Below, piece after piece: positions 30,349 through 39,921 of a stretch of DNA of 64,000 nt. How positions within the stretch are numbered: position 1 is the stretch's first letter; every line of letters begins with the position of its first letter. The stretch lies in contig CANBFE010000014.1 of the NCBI GenBank assembly GCA_947367855.1, forward strand, positions 1-64,000, in the 5' to 3' direction. The stretch is from an uncultured Lachnospiraceae bacterium. Its GTDB lineage: Bacteria > Bacillota > Clostridia > Lachnospirales > Lachnospiraceae. The translations under genes and the position numbers were made by a program. Below the pieces are notes generated by a model. The model saw nothing but the letters and a program-made list of their open reading frames with translations. It was not told where the DNA came from and made no database searches.

Positions 30349-33015
30349 TCAATCTAAATTTTCTATAGCATAATCAGCTTCATCGGAAGTAAACTTCTCT
30401 CCATAGTCGGAAACCAACTGATCCCGGATTCTTTCCGGAGACAAACTCATAAGATCCTGATATTCCCTTGCCTTCTCTAACGCGTTTTGCTTCCAGTCAG
30501 CTTCGACATTGTCCACCGCATATTGTGCCTCCTCAGAAGTAAACTGCTCTCCATATACGGAAGTAAGCTGTTCGTATATCTTTGCTTTTGAGAGATTCAT
30601 TGTATCACTGTATATCTGTGCCTTGGTCAATGCATTTTCTTTCCAGTCAGCTGTCATGGTATCTACTGCATACTGAGCAGCTTCGGGAGAGAATTTATCG
30701 CCATAAGCTGAAATCAGCTGATCATAAATTCCCTTTTTAGACATATATAATGTCCTGCTGTAATCATTCGCTCTCTTCAAAGCTGATTTATACTCAGTCG
30801 GAATCTTATCCTCCGTATTTTCTGTTGACGGAGCTGATGTTTCCTCAGGAGAAGTATCAGCTTCCGGTACCGGACTCTCTGTTGGCAGAATTACAGTCTC
30901 TACACTGCTCTCTGCTGCTCCGCCGCACACTCCCACCATAGACGGGTAGTTCGTCTCAAACCGGAATGCGTCCACCCCATCCACGGTTACCTTTTCTGCC
31001 TCCAGCCTCTCTAACTGACCATTGCTGTCCAGGGCAAAAAGCTGCAGTTCCTGTCCCTTTAGAGCTTCAGCCAGGGGAAGCGCCACGCTCAGAGTCTGTT
31101 TTCCCAGTTTCTTCAGCGGAATTCCACTGGAATCTGTAAGTTCCAGGTCATAGACAATCATCCCTTCCGGAATCGTTGTCTGCAGTGCACGCTGAAATGC
31201 CGCGCTCATGGCAGTCACATCTTCCACAGACTTCACTGTCAGCGTATAACTGCGCTCTGCGCCTGTCAGTGACGTAGGCCCCTGACGGAAGCTGCTTCCT
31301 GACGGACCGAATATTTCCTCCAGTCCTTCCACCTTCACTCCAGTGTCCTGCTCCCCCTCTTCCGGATATACACGGTAAATCCCATTGGAAAGTCTGGTGG
31401 CAGAGGATTCATACGTCTCTTCCGGCTCCGCCCCCTCCCAGGAAAGAACAGTGTCGCCCAAGGCACGGATTCCAAGTTTTTTCACGGAAGAGGGCAATGC
31501 CATCTCCCCTATGACATTTCCCAGGAAGGCCCGGTCCTTAATCTCCTCCACATTTGAGCCAAAGGTGATCTCTCCCAGGCTGGTACAGCCCTCAAAAGCG
31601 CCCTCTCCCACCACAACCAGACTGTCCGGAAAAAGTACGCTCTGTATTTCCCCATGGTTCGCAAACGCCTCACCTGCTATGACACGGACACCTTCTGGAA
31701 TCCTGACATCTGCCGTATTTCCCCGGTAGGCCACCAGAACGCCGCCTTCCACCAGGAAATCACCTTCTCCGCTGCTCCCTCCCAGGAAATCATTTACCCA
31801 TGCCGTCATGGAAAAAGCTTTCGGCTCCACACATCTGACCGTATCAGGCAGGGTAACTTCTCCAAGGGCATCGCAGTGGTAGAATGCACTATATCCAATC
31901 TGCTCCACCCCGTCCGGCAGTGTCACTGCAGTCAGGGAACTTCTGGCATAGGCAAATTCCCCGATCTCCCTGATTCCCTCTGGCAGAACAACATTTCCCA
32001 GAGTGTTACTGCGGTAATAAGCCTGGTCTGCCACGGTTTTGCCGTCAACCACAGTGTATTTTATAAGACCGCTTCCCTGATGTCCCGGCACAATGTCCCC
32101 TGCGCCGGAATCCACGGGAGTCTGCACGTTTTCTCCTGCCCCGGCATTTCCCGGATTCTGCACGGTTCCATCTGTCCCGGCATTCCCGGAGGTCTGCCCG
32201 CTTCCATATACCTGCAGCCGGGTGCTGTCCATCATCACAACCGCCCTGTTTCCCACTACATGCGTGGAACCTATTACATTTCCCTGTACATCAGGCACGG
32301 AAGGCACCTCCGGCGTCTGGCCGGAACCGGAGTTATCCTCCCCGGAAGTACTGCCAGGATTTTCATCCGCGCTGCCGGGCGCATCCCCGCCAGGATTTTC
32401 ATCCGCGCTGCCGGGCGCATCCCCGCCAGAATTCTCACCATATCCCGGCATATTTTTCTGCCGCTCATAAAATGCTTCCGCATACTCTTCAGCCACAGTT
32501 CCTTCCTCACAGTGAATGACAACCTGAGGGCAGCCTTCAAATGCCGACTCATGTATGGATGTGGTCTCAGCCGGAATCGTAACATGCTTCAGATTAGTAC
32601 AGTTTGCGAAAGCCTGCATTCCGATGGAAGTCACATTGGCAGGAATGGTTATCTGCTCCAGACCGGTACACTCCGCAAAGGCATAGTCGCTGACTTCGCT
32701 CAGTCCTCTTCCCAAAACAATGGAATCCAGATTGTCACAGCCCCAGAACGCATATGCGTCAATCCTCTTCACCGAATTGGGAACCACCACAAGCTCCACA
32801 TTCTTATTGTCCTCAAAGGCACTTTTTCCAATGGCTTCCACCGTAGAAGGGATGGACACATTTTTCTCTGTCCCCCTGTACTTTACCAATGTACTTCCTT
32901 CCATTCGAAAATCGGAGGCCGATGACTGCGCATCCGCCTCCGATACAGGAAGCAGCATCATCAGCAGCGTCACCAGAACCATCAGGACACTCAAATTACG
33001 CTTTTTCCTTTTCAT
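30349..33015 (-). CDS. Secreted LRR_5 (BspA-like) protein with three C-terminal Ltp repeats
   Basis: An 888-residue exported protein with a signal peptide (1-29, ending EADA). Leucine-rich repeats of the Treponema/BspA type come in two blocks (about 35-180 and 315-540; VTSIGMQAFANCTNLKHVTIP). Between them is a Gly/Asp/Pro linker with a 12-residue tandem repeat. A beta-domain at about 586-694 is related to one in the neighbouring adhesin. After a Pro/Thr linker, residues 748-888 are three about-47-residue helical repeats with the pattern A..Y...M.LSK..IY.QL.S.YG..F..EEAQYAVD, the Ltp (host cell surface-exposed lipoprotein) type. No wall-sorting signal or transmembrane end is present, so it may be bound by another protein. 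It begins 11 bases after the adhesin stop. Confidence 0.88.
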   Translation of the reverse strand: MKRKKRNLSVLMVLVTLLMMLLPVSEADAQSSASDFRMEGSTLVKYRGTEKNVSIPSTVEAIGKSAFEDNKNVELVVVPNSVKRIDAYAFWGCDNLDSIVLGRGLSEVSDYAFAECTGLEQITIPANVTSIGMQAFANCTNLKHVTIPAETTSIHESAFEGCPQVVIHCEEGTVAEEYAEAFYERQKNMPGYGENSGGDAPGSADENPGGDAPGSADENPGSTSGEDNSGSGQTPEVPSVPDVQGNVIGSTHVVGNRAVVMMDSTRLQVYGSGQTSGNAGTDGTVQNPGNAGAGENVQTPVDSGAGDIVPGHQGSGLIKYTVVDGKTVADQAYYRSNTLGNVVLPEGIREIGEFAYARSSLTAVTLPDGVEQIGYSAFYHCDALGEVTLPDTVRCVEPKAFSMTAWVNDFLGGSSGEGDFLVEGGVLVAYRGNTADVRIPEGVRVIAGEAFANHGEIQSVLFPDSLVVVGEGAFEGCTSLGEITFGSNVEEIKDRAFLGNVIGEMALPSSVKKLGIRALGDTVLSWEGAEPEETYESSATRLSNGIYRVYPEEGEQDTGVKVEGLEEIFGPSGSSFRQGPTSLTGAERSYTLTVKSVEDVTAMSAAFQRALQTTIPEGMIVYDLELTDSSGIPLKKLGKQTLSVALPLAEALKGQELQLFALDSNGQLERLEAEKVTVDGVDAFRFETNYPSMVGVCGGAAESSVETVILPTESPVPEADTSPEETSAPSTENTEDKIPTEYKSALKRANDYSRTLYMSKKGIYDQLISAYGDKFSPEAAQYAVDTMTADWKENALTKAQIYSDTMNLSKAKIYEQLTSVYGEQFTSEEAQYAVDNVEADWKQNALEKAREYQDLMSLSPERIRDQLVSDYGEKFTSDEADYAIENLD
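32356..32427. repeat. 36-bp tandem repeat in the LRR-Ltp gene
   Basis: Two identical 36-base units (32356-32391, 32392-32427) encode GGDAPGSADENP in the linker; a third partial copy flanks them. It is in frame, so copy number can vary without breaking the gene. Confidence 0.9.
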
Positions 33016-33026
33016 ATATTACCCTC

Positions 33027-36000
33027 TCATGATCTCACGGCAACCTTCCGTTTTTTTCTGGATGCCTTTCCGTTATCTTTTATCATAAACATTACGAAGG
33101 ACAGGCAGGCCAGACCAATGGAGAGGAACCACTTGGGATGGATGCCGTCACCCGTTGTAGGTGTATTGTCTGAAATTGTTCCGTCAGACAACTGCGTCAC
33201 ATCAACATAAATTACATACGGTGAAAAATGCTCTGCTGTAAAGGTAATACAGGACACACCGTCAATGGTGGTAAATTTCGGAGTCAGCTTGTCGAGCTTA
33301 TCATTTACCACACCCGCCACCTTATTATTTCCCGCATAGGTAATCAGGGAATCCGGCAGGGGCAGCGTGATGCTTACGGACAGACCGGTTGTATCTGTAA
33401 TCTTGGTCTTTCCCGTGGAATCATACAGAGATATGTCCATGGGGAAATACTTTACATTATCAACATTTCCATACTCTGCCAACAGTGCGCGAAGAACCGC
33501 TTCTGTCGCACTGCTGTCTTCCGTCACCTTAATGGTGAAATTATCGGAAGAACCGTTTACGGTTGCGGAAACCACTCTTGTATTGGACAGGCCATTCTTG
33601 TCAATAACAACCGTATTGCCGCCGTTTTTGTCTACCGTTCCCGTACTTCCGCCCGGACGGTTTGTATTATTGCTGGAACTGTTTCCCGTTCCTGAACTGG
33701 TTGAACTTCTGGCCTTATAGTTTGCGATCAAAGCCACATCATTCTTCGGCATGGTAACCGCAATGGAAGAAAGCGACTTATCCGTAACGACAGTGCCTGA
33801 CGGACTGACAGTCCAACTGCTGAACTCCTGCCCTCTGGGAGGGGTATCTGCCGTAACAATGATCTGTTCACCGGCCGCATAACTTCCTGATCCGCTTCCG
33901 CCTTTTACCGTCAGCTTATACTGCGTAGTCGTTCCCTGATTGTTGCCTCCACCATTATTACCGGAACCCGTGTTGTTTCCAGAACCTGTATTGCCAGGAT
34001 TATCTCCATTACCAGGATTACCGTTATTACCGGGATTATCCTTGGCTTTATAATTGGCGATAACTGCCACATCTTTATCTGGCATGGTTATAATCGTGGA
34101 AGAACGGTTTTTGTCTGCAATGGCTGTATCTGCCGGAGTTACAGACCAGTCGCTGAACACCTGGCCTTCTGCAGGAGCGTCCGCATTGATTACAACCTGC
34201 GCGCCTGCCGCATAAGTTCCGGAACCGGTTCCACCCACTACTGTCAGTGTATGACTCCCGACAGGTTTAGACGGATCATCCGGATTCGTGCCACCATCCT
34301 CCGGTTCATACGTTGCATAAAAGGTCGTAGGCTCGCTGATATTGGCAAGGTCTTTATCCCATCCAGTGAATTTATACCCCTGTACCGCCCAATCACTGGA
34401 AGGCGTAAGATTCGGAGCAGTGGCGCCTTCCTTTAAGGTAGTGGAATAGAAAGTCTCCCAGGGGCTTGTTATGCTGCCCTTTCTTGCAAGGTATTCCACC
34501 AGGTATTCACCGTCAACAGAATAATCTGCCACTGCTGTAAGATCACTTGTAATATAACCAAGGTCACCGTCGGTCTTCCATCCTTTAAAAGTCTGTCCCT
34601 CGGGTCCCTGGAAATCAACGCCTGCCACAGGACGCCTTGACTCGGGAACACTTCCTTCATCAGGTACTTCCACAGTAGAGATAAGGGCGCCATTATAGTT
34701 TTGGAAAGTAACCACCCACCTGAGGACTTTGTATACCGCATCATAATACAGATGATCCAACTTACTGGCATCCTTATTTTCTTTCCACTCAGTAAGCCTG
34801 TATTTATTTCCCTCTATCTCCACTACTGTTCCTATCGGAACCGGATACTGCTCTTCCACTTTACTCATCTCATTACTGGGAATCTTCTCAGGGGCATCAG
34901 TACTGATATATGCCTGTGTTTCATTGTCCCAGTATGTGAAGGTAACGTCAAAGTAGGTAATTCCCACATGCTCCTTTAGATTAAATCCCCAGGCCGTTCC
35001 TATGGCCTCCGCCTGGCTTCCCGGCACACTGTACCATTGTACTTCACTGTTCGCTGACTCCGGCCTTGGAACTACACCAGCTCCTTCCTTCTTCATCAGC
35101 CCTATGAAAGCATTGGGAGTTGCACGCATACTTGAATCCGACGATGCAACATCAAAATATTCTACTGTACTGCCCTGAAATGCATAATCCTGAAATGCCT
35201 GTTGCGTAAGGGTATGAGGCAGATATATACGACTTAGGTTTGTAGTCTCCGCAAATGCTCTTACGGGTACTGTCTTTATGGATGTGGCAGTAAGATCCAC
35301 ACTGGACACATTTGTGCCCCTGAAAGCTTCCTCTGCTATCTCCGCAACATTTGAAAGATCATCTTCCTCACCGTCAACATATCCCATGGATCTGCCCTGC
35401 AGACACTCCACTATCTTAACTTTCTTACCCTCTCCGTCCAGGCCGTAAATAATGGACTTGGAACAATCGAAATAGGGACTGTTCTGGAAATTCACAGAAC
35501 TCACCTTTCCACAGCCATAAAAAGGACAAACCCCGATATTCTCGATTGTGGGGGAAAGCGTAACATCCGTCAGATTGTCACAGCCCATAAAAGCATGTTT
35601 TTCTATCGTTTTCGTCCCGCTTCCGTCAGAAGCCTGGTTCAGCGTAATTCCAACAAGATTCTTGCAGCCGGCAAAGGTTCCCGTGCCCTCTTTAAGCGTT
35701 ATAGTTCCGTCCGCATTCTCTTGCTCTTCCCCGGCTTCAATGGTTACCAGACTGTAAGCAGTCACTGTTTTGGTGGGATCTGTCCCCTGACTCTTTTCCC
35801 AGATCAGGCCTGGTTTAACCGACTGAACTCCTTCCGGAATAACAAGATCCAATACCGCATTAACCACAGCTTTCTGATTTGGAGTCATGTTGTTAGAATC
35901 TGTTTTATATGCGGTATATGCACTTTTCATTGCATCCACATATTCTGTTCCCAGAAGATCAAGGTACTTATATTCATCAGTATTATAAGTGCTCAGGTCC

Positions 36001-38171
36001 TCCAGAGAAGGAAAATCCACCAGTTCACTTAATCCTGTGTCTGGATTGTACTGTATTTCCAGGTTTCCGGGCCAACCACTGAAATAGGTAATATAACTTG
36101 TTGACTGACTATTGTTATTATATGTGCCTTTATCGCTCATGGCATACTGGTATGGCCCGAAGTCAAGAGAAATTGGCCCCGTAAAGTGCAGCTTCTGTAC
36201 AGGAGAACCATTTGTATCTGTGTCTACACTTCCACCACAATTATGAGCAGTGCAATTCTGTGTCTCAAACGCCTTTTCACCTATCGTAACATTGTTGCTG
36301 CTTTCAAGACTGTAGGAGTCAAACATCACATTTGTCAGATTATGGCAGCCCTGAAATGCCCTTGCGCCTATGTCAGTCACTGTGTTGGGAATGATCACTG
36401 TCTTCAGATTACAGAAATTGCTGATCACTCCTTCATCAAGGATTTCAATGCTATGCGGACCTATTTTTTCGGGTATCGTAATAGTATCCACAATCCCTTC
36501 ATAAGAATATCTGCACAAATTTTTTCCGGAAGTTACCACATAAGTATTCTTGCCAATTGTCCCATCCGCCATTGTAAGTTCATACAGATCCCTCTTCCCA
36601 AAATTCTCTTCACGGCCATATATATAGCTGAATGCAAAACAGTTGCTCTTACACATATTATGAAGCGCAGAACCCTCCCGCCCTTCAAAATAGAACTCAC
36701 CGTTCACCCTTGTGCCAGGACCTAACATTGCCTTGAACTGTTCATACGATACAATGCTGTCCTCAGGAAAAGTCATGTTAGTATTTCTGGCACATATATA
36801 CGCCAATGAAGAACAGCCTGCAAAAGTTGACATGTATACAGGCCCCTCACATGTATCCGGAAAAGTCAACGATTCCAGAGCCGAACAATTCTTAAATACA
36901 TCAAAACCTATCTTCTGCAGATTGTTGACACCCGCACTTGTACTTGTACTGTCACTCTCATTGCACAAATCAATCTTCCGAAGTGCATCGCAGTCTTTAA
37001 ATGCAGCATCTCCAATTTTTTCCACACTCCAGGGCATGGAAAACTCACCCAGTGATCTACACCCCTCAAAAGCCGAGACGCCAATTGCTCTCAACGGGCA
37101 ATTCGGACTTAAAACAACATTCTGTAACTGAATGCAGTCTTTGAAGGCACCTTCCCCAATCGTAGTCAAACCATTAGCAAACTCTACACTGGTAAAACCA
37201 CATTTGGAAAAAGCATAATTTCCAACCCCCTTGAATTCATTTCCAAAACTGATTGTTGCAATATTCGAATTTCCAAAAAAAACTCCGTCTTCCTGCTTGG
37301 TAATATTCTCCCACTTCTTGGTATCATTGTTATATTTCTGCTTTGAAATATAATTTACCTTTACACCTCTGATATGCTGATATTCCTGTGCCTCCCCCAC
37401 AGGTTCAAATCCTGTTGCAGTGGCTGACGTATCAGAAGGGATTTCATTTTGATCTGTCTGAGGAGTACCGTGAAAAGCTTTATAATAGTAAATCCTGTCA
37501 TTATCTAATGCCTCCCAATAGGCTTTATTATCTTCCAGATAACAGGGAATGTACTTTCCGGTCTCTTCAACCAACGTTACAATATACGTTACGGCACTAG
37601 TTGTCTCGTCAGTAATACTGTCAACGCTGAACTTATCAACATATTTATTAGGAGTCTTCGTCAGGCTGGACAAGTTATCTTTGACTTTCATATATTCAGC
37701 TTCTGGTAACTGATACGAAACATTTTCTGTTTTTCTATAAAACAGGAAATTACCCGCCCGTCCTACTGCAGCAAATCCTGAATCCTGACCATCATTTGAG
37801 TTATACTGTCTGTACGCACTAACTTCATTAGGAATATTTACAGTCTCACCTTCTATGTATCCGCTGGCAAATCCTGTTATAATAGTATCCGGCACCTGAC
37901 CAGAAATATAAACGAATTCAATTTTTTTATCCTCAGTGGTATAAACCTTAGCATCATCCGGAATAATCGGAACCGTACATTCCGGTTCCACAGATGCCTG
38001 GGGATCTCTCTCTGCTGCTACTGCCATTATGCCATTATCGTCATTAGACGCCTGCAGCCCATCCACAGGAATCGCCGCTATCACAAGCGCAGACACCAGA
38101 AACAATGTGCCCAGGGTCTTGCGCACTGTTCTCCATAACTTTCTGCTTTTCTTCTTTACCACTTTACTCAT
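33027..38171 (-). CDS. Large LRR_5/InlB-repeat adhesin with PxTG sorting signal
   Basis: A 1,714-residue cell-wall protein. The signal peptide covers about 1-45 (FLVSALVIAAIPVDGLQA). BspA-like LRR blocks lie at about 310-425, 565-630 and 825-1000. An InlB/Flg_new-like region follows (about 1070-1290), then two about-75-residue divergent B-repeats (HTLTVVGGTGSGTYAAG at about 1310 and YKLTVKGGSGSGSYAAG at about 1418), each after or before a Gly/Asn/Ser-rich spacer. A beta-domain at about 1533-1656 is homologous to one in the downstream protein. The C-terminus is a sorting signal: NTPTTGDG near 1672, a hydrophobic helix, then RKKRK. The ATG at 38171 has AAGGAG eight bases upstream. The DNA is visibly richer in AT than the flanking core genes. 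The class B sortase upstream is the likely anchoring enzyme. Confidence 0.92.
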   Translation of the reverse strand: MSKVVKKKSRKLWRTVRKTLGTLFLVSALVIAAIPVDGLQASNDDNGIMAVAAERDPQASVEPECTVPIIPDDAKVYTTEDKKIEFVYISGQVPDTIITGFASGYIEGETVNIPNEVSAYRQYNSNDGQDSGFAAVGRAGNFLFYRKTENVSYQLPEAEYMKVKDNLSSLTKTPNKYVDKFSVDSITDETTSAVTYIVTLVEETGKYIPCYLEDNKAYWEALDNDRIYYYKAFHGTPQTDQNEIPSDTSATATGFEPVGEAQEYQHIRGVKVNYISKQKYNNDTKKWENITKQEDGVFFGNSNIATISFGNEFKGVGNYAFSKCGFTSVEFANGLTTIGEGAFKDCIQLQNVVLSPNCPLRAIGVSAFEGCRSLGEFSMPWSVEKIGDAAFKDCDALRKIDLCNESDSTSTSAGVNNLQKIGFDVFKNCSALESLTFPDTCEGPVYMSTFAGCSSLAYICARNTNMTFPEDSIVSYEQFKAMLGPGTRVNGEFYFEGREGSALHNMCKSNCFAFSYIYGREENFGKRDLYELTMADGTIGKNTYVVTSGKNLCRYSYEGIVDTITIPEKIGPHSIEILDEGVISNFCNLKTVIIPNTVTDIGARAFQGCHNLTNVMFDSYSLESSNNVTIGEKAFETQNCTAHNCGGSVDTDTNGSPVQKLHFTGPISLDFGPYQYAMSDKGTYNNNSQSTSYITYFSGWPGNLEIQYNPDTGLSELVDFPSLEDLSTYNTDEYKYLDLLGTEYVDAMKSAYTAYKTDSNNMTPNQKAVVNAVLDLVIPEGVQSVKPGLIWEKSQGTDPTKTVTAYSLVTIEAGEEQENADGTITLKEGTGTFAGCKNLVGITLNQASDGSGTKTIEKHAFMGCDNLTDVTLSPTIENIGVCPFYGCGKVSSVNFQNSPYFDCSKSIIYGLDGEGKKVKIVECLQGRSMGYVDGEEDDLSNVAEIAEEAFRGTNVSSVDLTATSIKTVPVRAFAETTNLSRIYLPHTLTQQAFQDYAFQGSTVEYFDVASSDSSMRATPNAFIGLMKKEGAGVVPRPESANSEVQWYSVPGSQAEAIGTAWGFNLKEHVGITYFDVTFTYWDNETQAYISTDAPEKIPSNEMSKVEEQYPVPIGTVVEIEGNKYRLTEWKENKDASKLDHLYYDAVYKVLRWVVTFQNYNGALISTVEVPDEGSVPESRRPVAGVDFQGPEGQTFKGWKTDGDLGYITSDLTAVADYSVDGEYLVEYLARKGSITSPWETFYSTTLKEGATAPNLTPSSDWAVQGYKFTGWDKDLANISEPTTFYATYEPEDGGTNPDDPSKPVGSHTLTVVGGTGSGTYAAGAQVVINADAPAEGQVFSDWSVTPADTAIADKNRSSTIITMPDKDVAVIANYKAKDNPGNNGNPGNGDNPGNTGSGNNTGSGNNGGGNNQGTTTQYKLTVKGGSGSGSYAAGEQIIVTADTPPRGQEFSSWTVSPSGTVVTDKSLSSIAVTMPKNDVALIANYKARSSTSSGTGNSSSNNTNRPGGSTGTVDKNGGNTVVIDKNGLSNTRVVSATVNGSSDNFTIKVTEDSSATEAVLRALLAEYGNVDNVKYFPMDISLYDSTGKTKITDTTGLSVSITLPLPDSLITYAGNNKVAGVVNDKLDKLTPKFTTIDGVSCITFTAEHFSPYVIYVDVTQLSDGTISDNTPTTGDGIHPKWFLSIGLACLSFVMFMIKDNGKASRKKRKVAVRS

Positions 38172-38367
38172 TTCCACTACTCCTTCGCGTTCGTTTTCGC
38201 TGATACTATAAATTTCGCGTCTCCTGACGGCCATGAGTCAGACTGCCATAAGAAGAATTTATCCTTTAACTGCATAACTGCCCACTTCCGTATATGTATC
38301 GTCATTTTTCACAAATCTGTTTAGCTTTTTCCGGTTAATTCCATGTCTTTTCAGAAAAGCCTCATTC

Positions 38368-39576
38368 TCAGGATATCTTTTTCGCAACTACCACAAATCG
38401 CCCGTCTGTCTCCTGGTAATCACAGGTGGAAAGCGTCAGAAGCTGATCCCCAAATTCCGCTGTCACCCCTGTATCATACAGAGACATTTCCGCCATCTCC
38501 TGCATATGGGAAGCAAATTCCACCTCGCCATTTGCATCAATAAACTGATAATATTTAAAGGCAATTTCGTCCTCCTTATACACTTTCGAGCGGAATACAT
38601 ACATCACCTGATAGGTGCCCTTTTCATAAATCGTGTCAAAATTAATATAAGGATGTTCCTCATAAAAGGATTTCTCCTTGTACAGATCCAGCTGCCCGAA
38701 CATCTTGCCACTTTTCATGTGATGTCCATATAATATGTAGTTTGTGCTGGGTTTGAGCACGTCACAATCCTTATCCATGAAAATAGTACCGTTCTTGTCG
38801 TACTGCTGTTCCATATTATGGTCCAGATAATACTCATTATCCGTTGTCTGCATAACAGGATAATCAATTTTCGTACCGTCTATCTTCACCCATCCGATCA
38901 GCCTTTTATACCGAATCATTAAATTCCGGTATTCCTCCAGCACTTCCCTGGATTCCTCATCACCGTCCAATGTATAAAGCGGCCCGTCTGCTGTATCCTG
39001 TCCCGCTGTGCCGGAAGACGATGTCCCAGCCGCGGTTTTATCCCTCAGCTGGCTCAACAGCTTATAAGTATTCTGCGTCCTGTAATCATAATAAGAATAA
39101 ATTGAAAAATACCCCAGGCAGCACACAGCCACTGCGCTGCATACCATGATGATAATCTTCCGCCGCTTCTCCCGCTTTCTGAGCTCCTCCTGCACAATGG
39201 CATCCACCACAGCATTTTCCAGTCTGTTTTTCCCGGCTTCCCTGCGCTTCCCGTTCCCCCGCGCCCCGGTTCCCGCCGCAGGCTCTCCCCCGGATTTAAG
39301 GGACCTGCCTTTTGTCTGCCGCTTCTTTTTGTCCTCCGGCGGCGGAGCCTTTTTTAACATTTCCTCCACTTCGTCCAGAAAATCCCGTCCCAATAGAGTC
39401 AGAAATTTATATTTTCCGCCTTTTAGATCCCTGCGGAGCGCTTCCAGAGAAGCCCTGTCTCCAAAGTCGGTTTCCGTCCGGAGACGGTCTATGATTTCCT
39501 TGTCCCGTATGGCACAGGCATAATCACTCTCAGTCCTGAACTGCCTGCCCTCAAGAATCAATACTTTCTGTCCCAT
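38368..39576 (-). CDS. Class B sortase with N-terminal cytoplasmic domain
   Basis: A 402-residue transpeptidase. The catalytic domain (about 205-402) has His in YILYGHHM, Cys in LLTLSTCDYQ and Arg in GRFVVVAKK, and the class B helical insertion region HPYINFDTIYEKG. A single membrane helix lies at about 138-160. Before it is an unusual cytoplasmic part: a compact domain (about 1-75, VLILEGRQFRTESDYACAIRD) and a basic linker. The enzyme would cleave a PxTG motif and join the substrate to peptidoglycan; the adhesin encoded 196 bases downstream carries such a motif. The ATG at 39576 has AAGGA upstream, and a ten-codon longer frame lacks a site. Confidence 0.92.
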   Translation of the reverse strand: MGQKVLILEGRQFRTESDYACAIRDKEIIDRLRTETDFGDRASLEALRRDLKGGKYKFLTLLGRDFLDEVEEMLKKAPPPEDKKKRQTKGRSLKSGGEPAAGTGARGNGKRREAGKNRLENAVVDAIVQEELRKREKRRKIIIMVCSAVAVCCLGYFSIYSYYDYRTQNTYKLLSQLRDKTAAGTSSSGTAGQDTADGPLYTLDGDEESREVLEEYRNLMIRYKRLIGWVKIDGTKIDYPVMQTTDNEYYLDHNMEQQYDKNGTIFMDKDCDVLKPSTNYILYGHHMKSGKMFGQLDLYKEKSFYEEHPYINFDTIYEKGTYQVMYVFRSKVYKEDEIAFKYYQFIDANGEVEFASHMQEMAEMSLYDTGVTAEFGDQLLTLSTCDYQETDGRFVVVAKKIS

Positions 39577-39611
39577 AAATATTCCTTCAGATATCTTTTG
39601 CCTCATTTACT

Positions 39612-39639
39612 ATTTTACTCTATCTGAAAATTATTGCAA
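39612..39639 (-). promoter_or_regulatory. SigA-like promoter of the sortase operon
   Basis: Minus strand: TTGCAA (39634-39639), 16-base spacer, TAAAAT (39612-39617). Confidence 0.55.
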
Positions 39640-39779
39640 GTGTTTTCTACCAATTCTGCACTGACGGTGTTTCCACATATTATAATGAATGCCCATAAAA
39701 TTGCTTTTCCGCGCCTTTCTGCGCTCTTCAGGTAATTTCTGGTCTGCGGCATGCATGCAGCATTTCCCGGAGCGTCCCC

Positions 39780-39793
39780 CAGGATTAATCCTG
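39780..39793. other. 14-bp perfect palindrome in the divergent sortase/Cys-rich intergenic region
   Basis: CAGGATTAATCCTG is a perfect palindrome. It lies in the 345-base gap between the divergent sortase and Cys-rich genes (39577-39921), which otherwise holds only promoters. It is a candidate operator and no protein can be named. Confidence 0.35.
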
Positions 39794-39859
39794 CAGCCCT
39801 GTTTCCATTATATACTATAGGAAGGGGAATGGCAATTTATAAATAAAACTTTTCCCTGG

Positions 39860-39889
39860 AAACATTGACATGCCGCCCAGCATAGAATA
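39860..39889 (+). promoter_or_regulatory. Candidate sporulation-type (SigE/SigK-like) promoter of the Cys-rich gene
   Basis: CATAGAATA at 39881-39889 matches the SigK -10 pattern CATANNNTA, with AC 17 bases before it (39862-39863). It also fits a SigE-type reading with AAACATT 14 bases upstream. TTGACA at 39865-39870 has no good -10 at a SigA distance. The same CATAGAATA occurs before the next gene. Confidence 0.45.
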
Positions 39890-39921
39890 AAGCATAAATA
39901 AACCTATGGAGGCTTAAAAAC

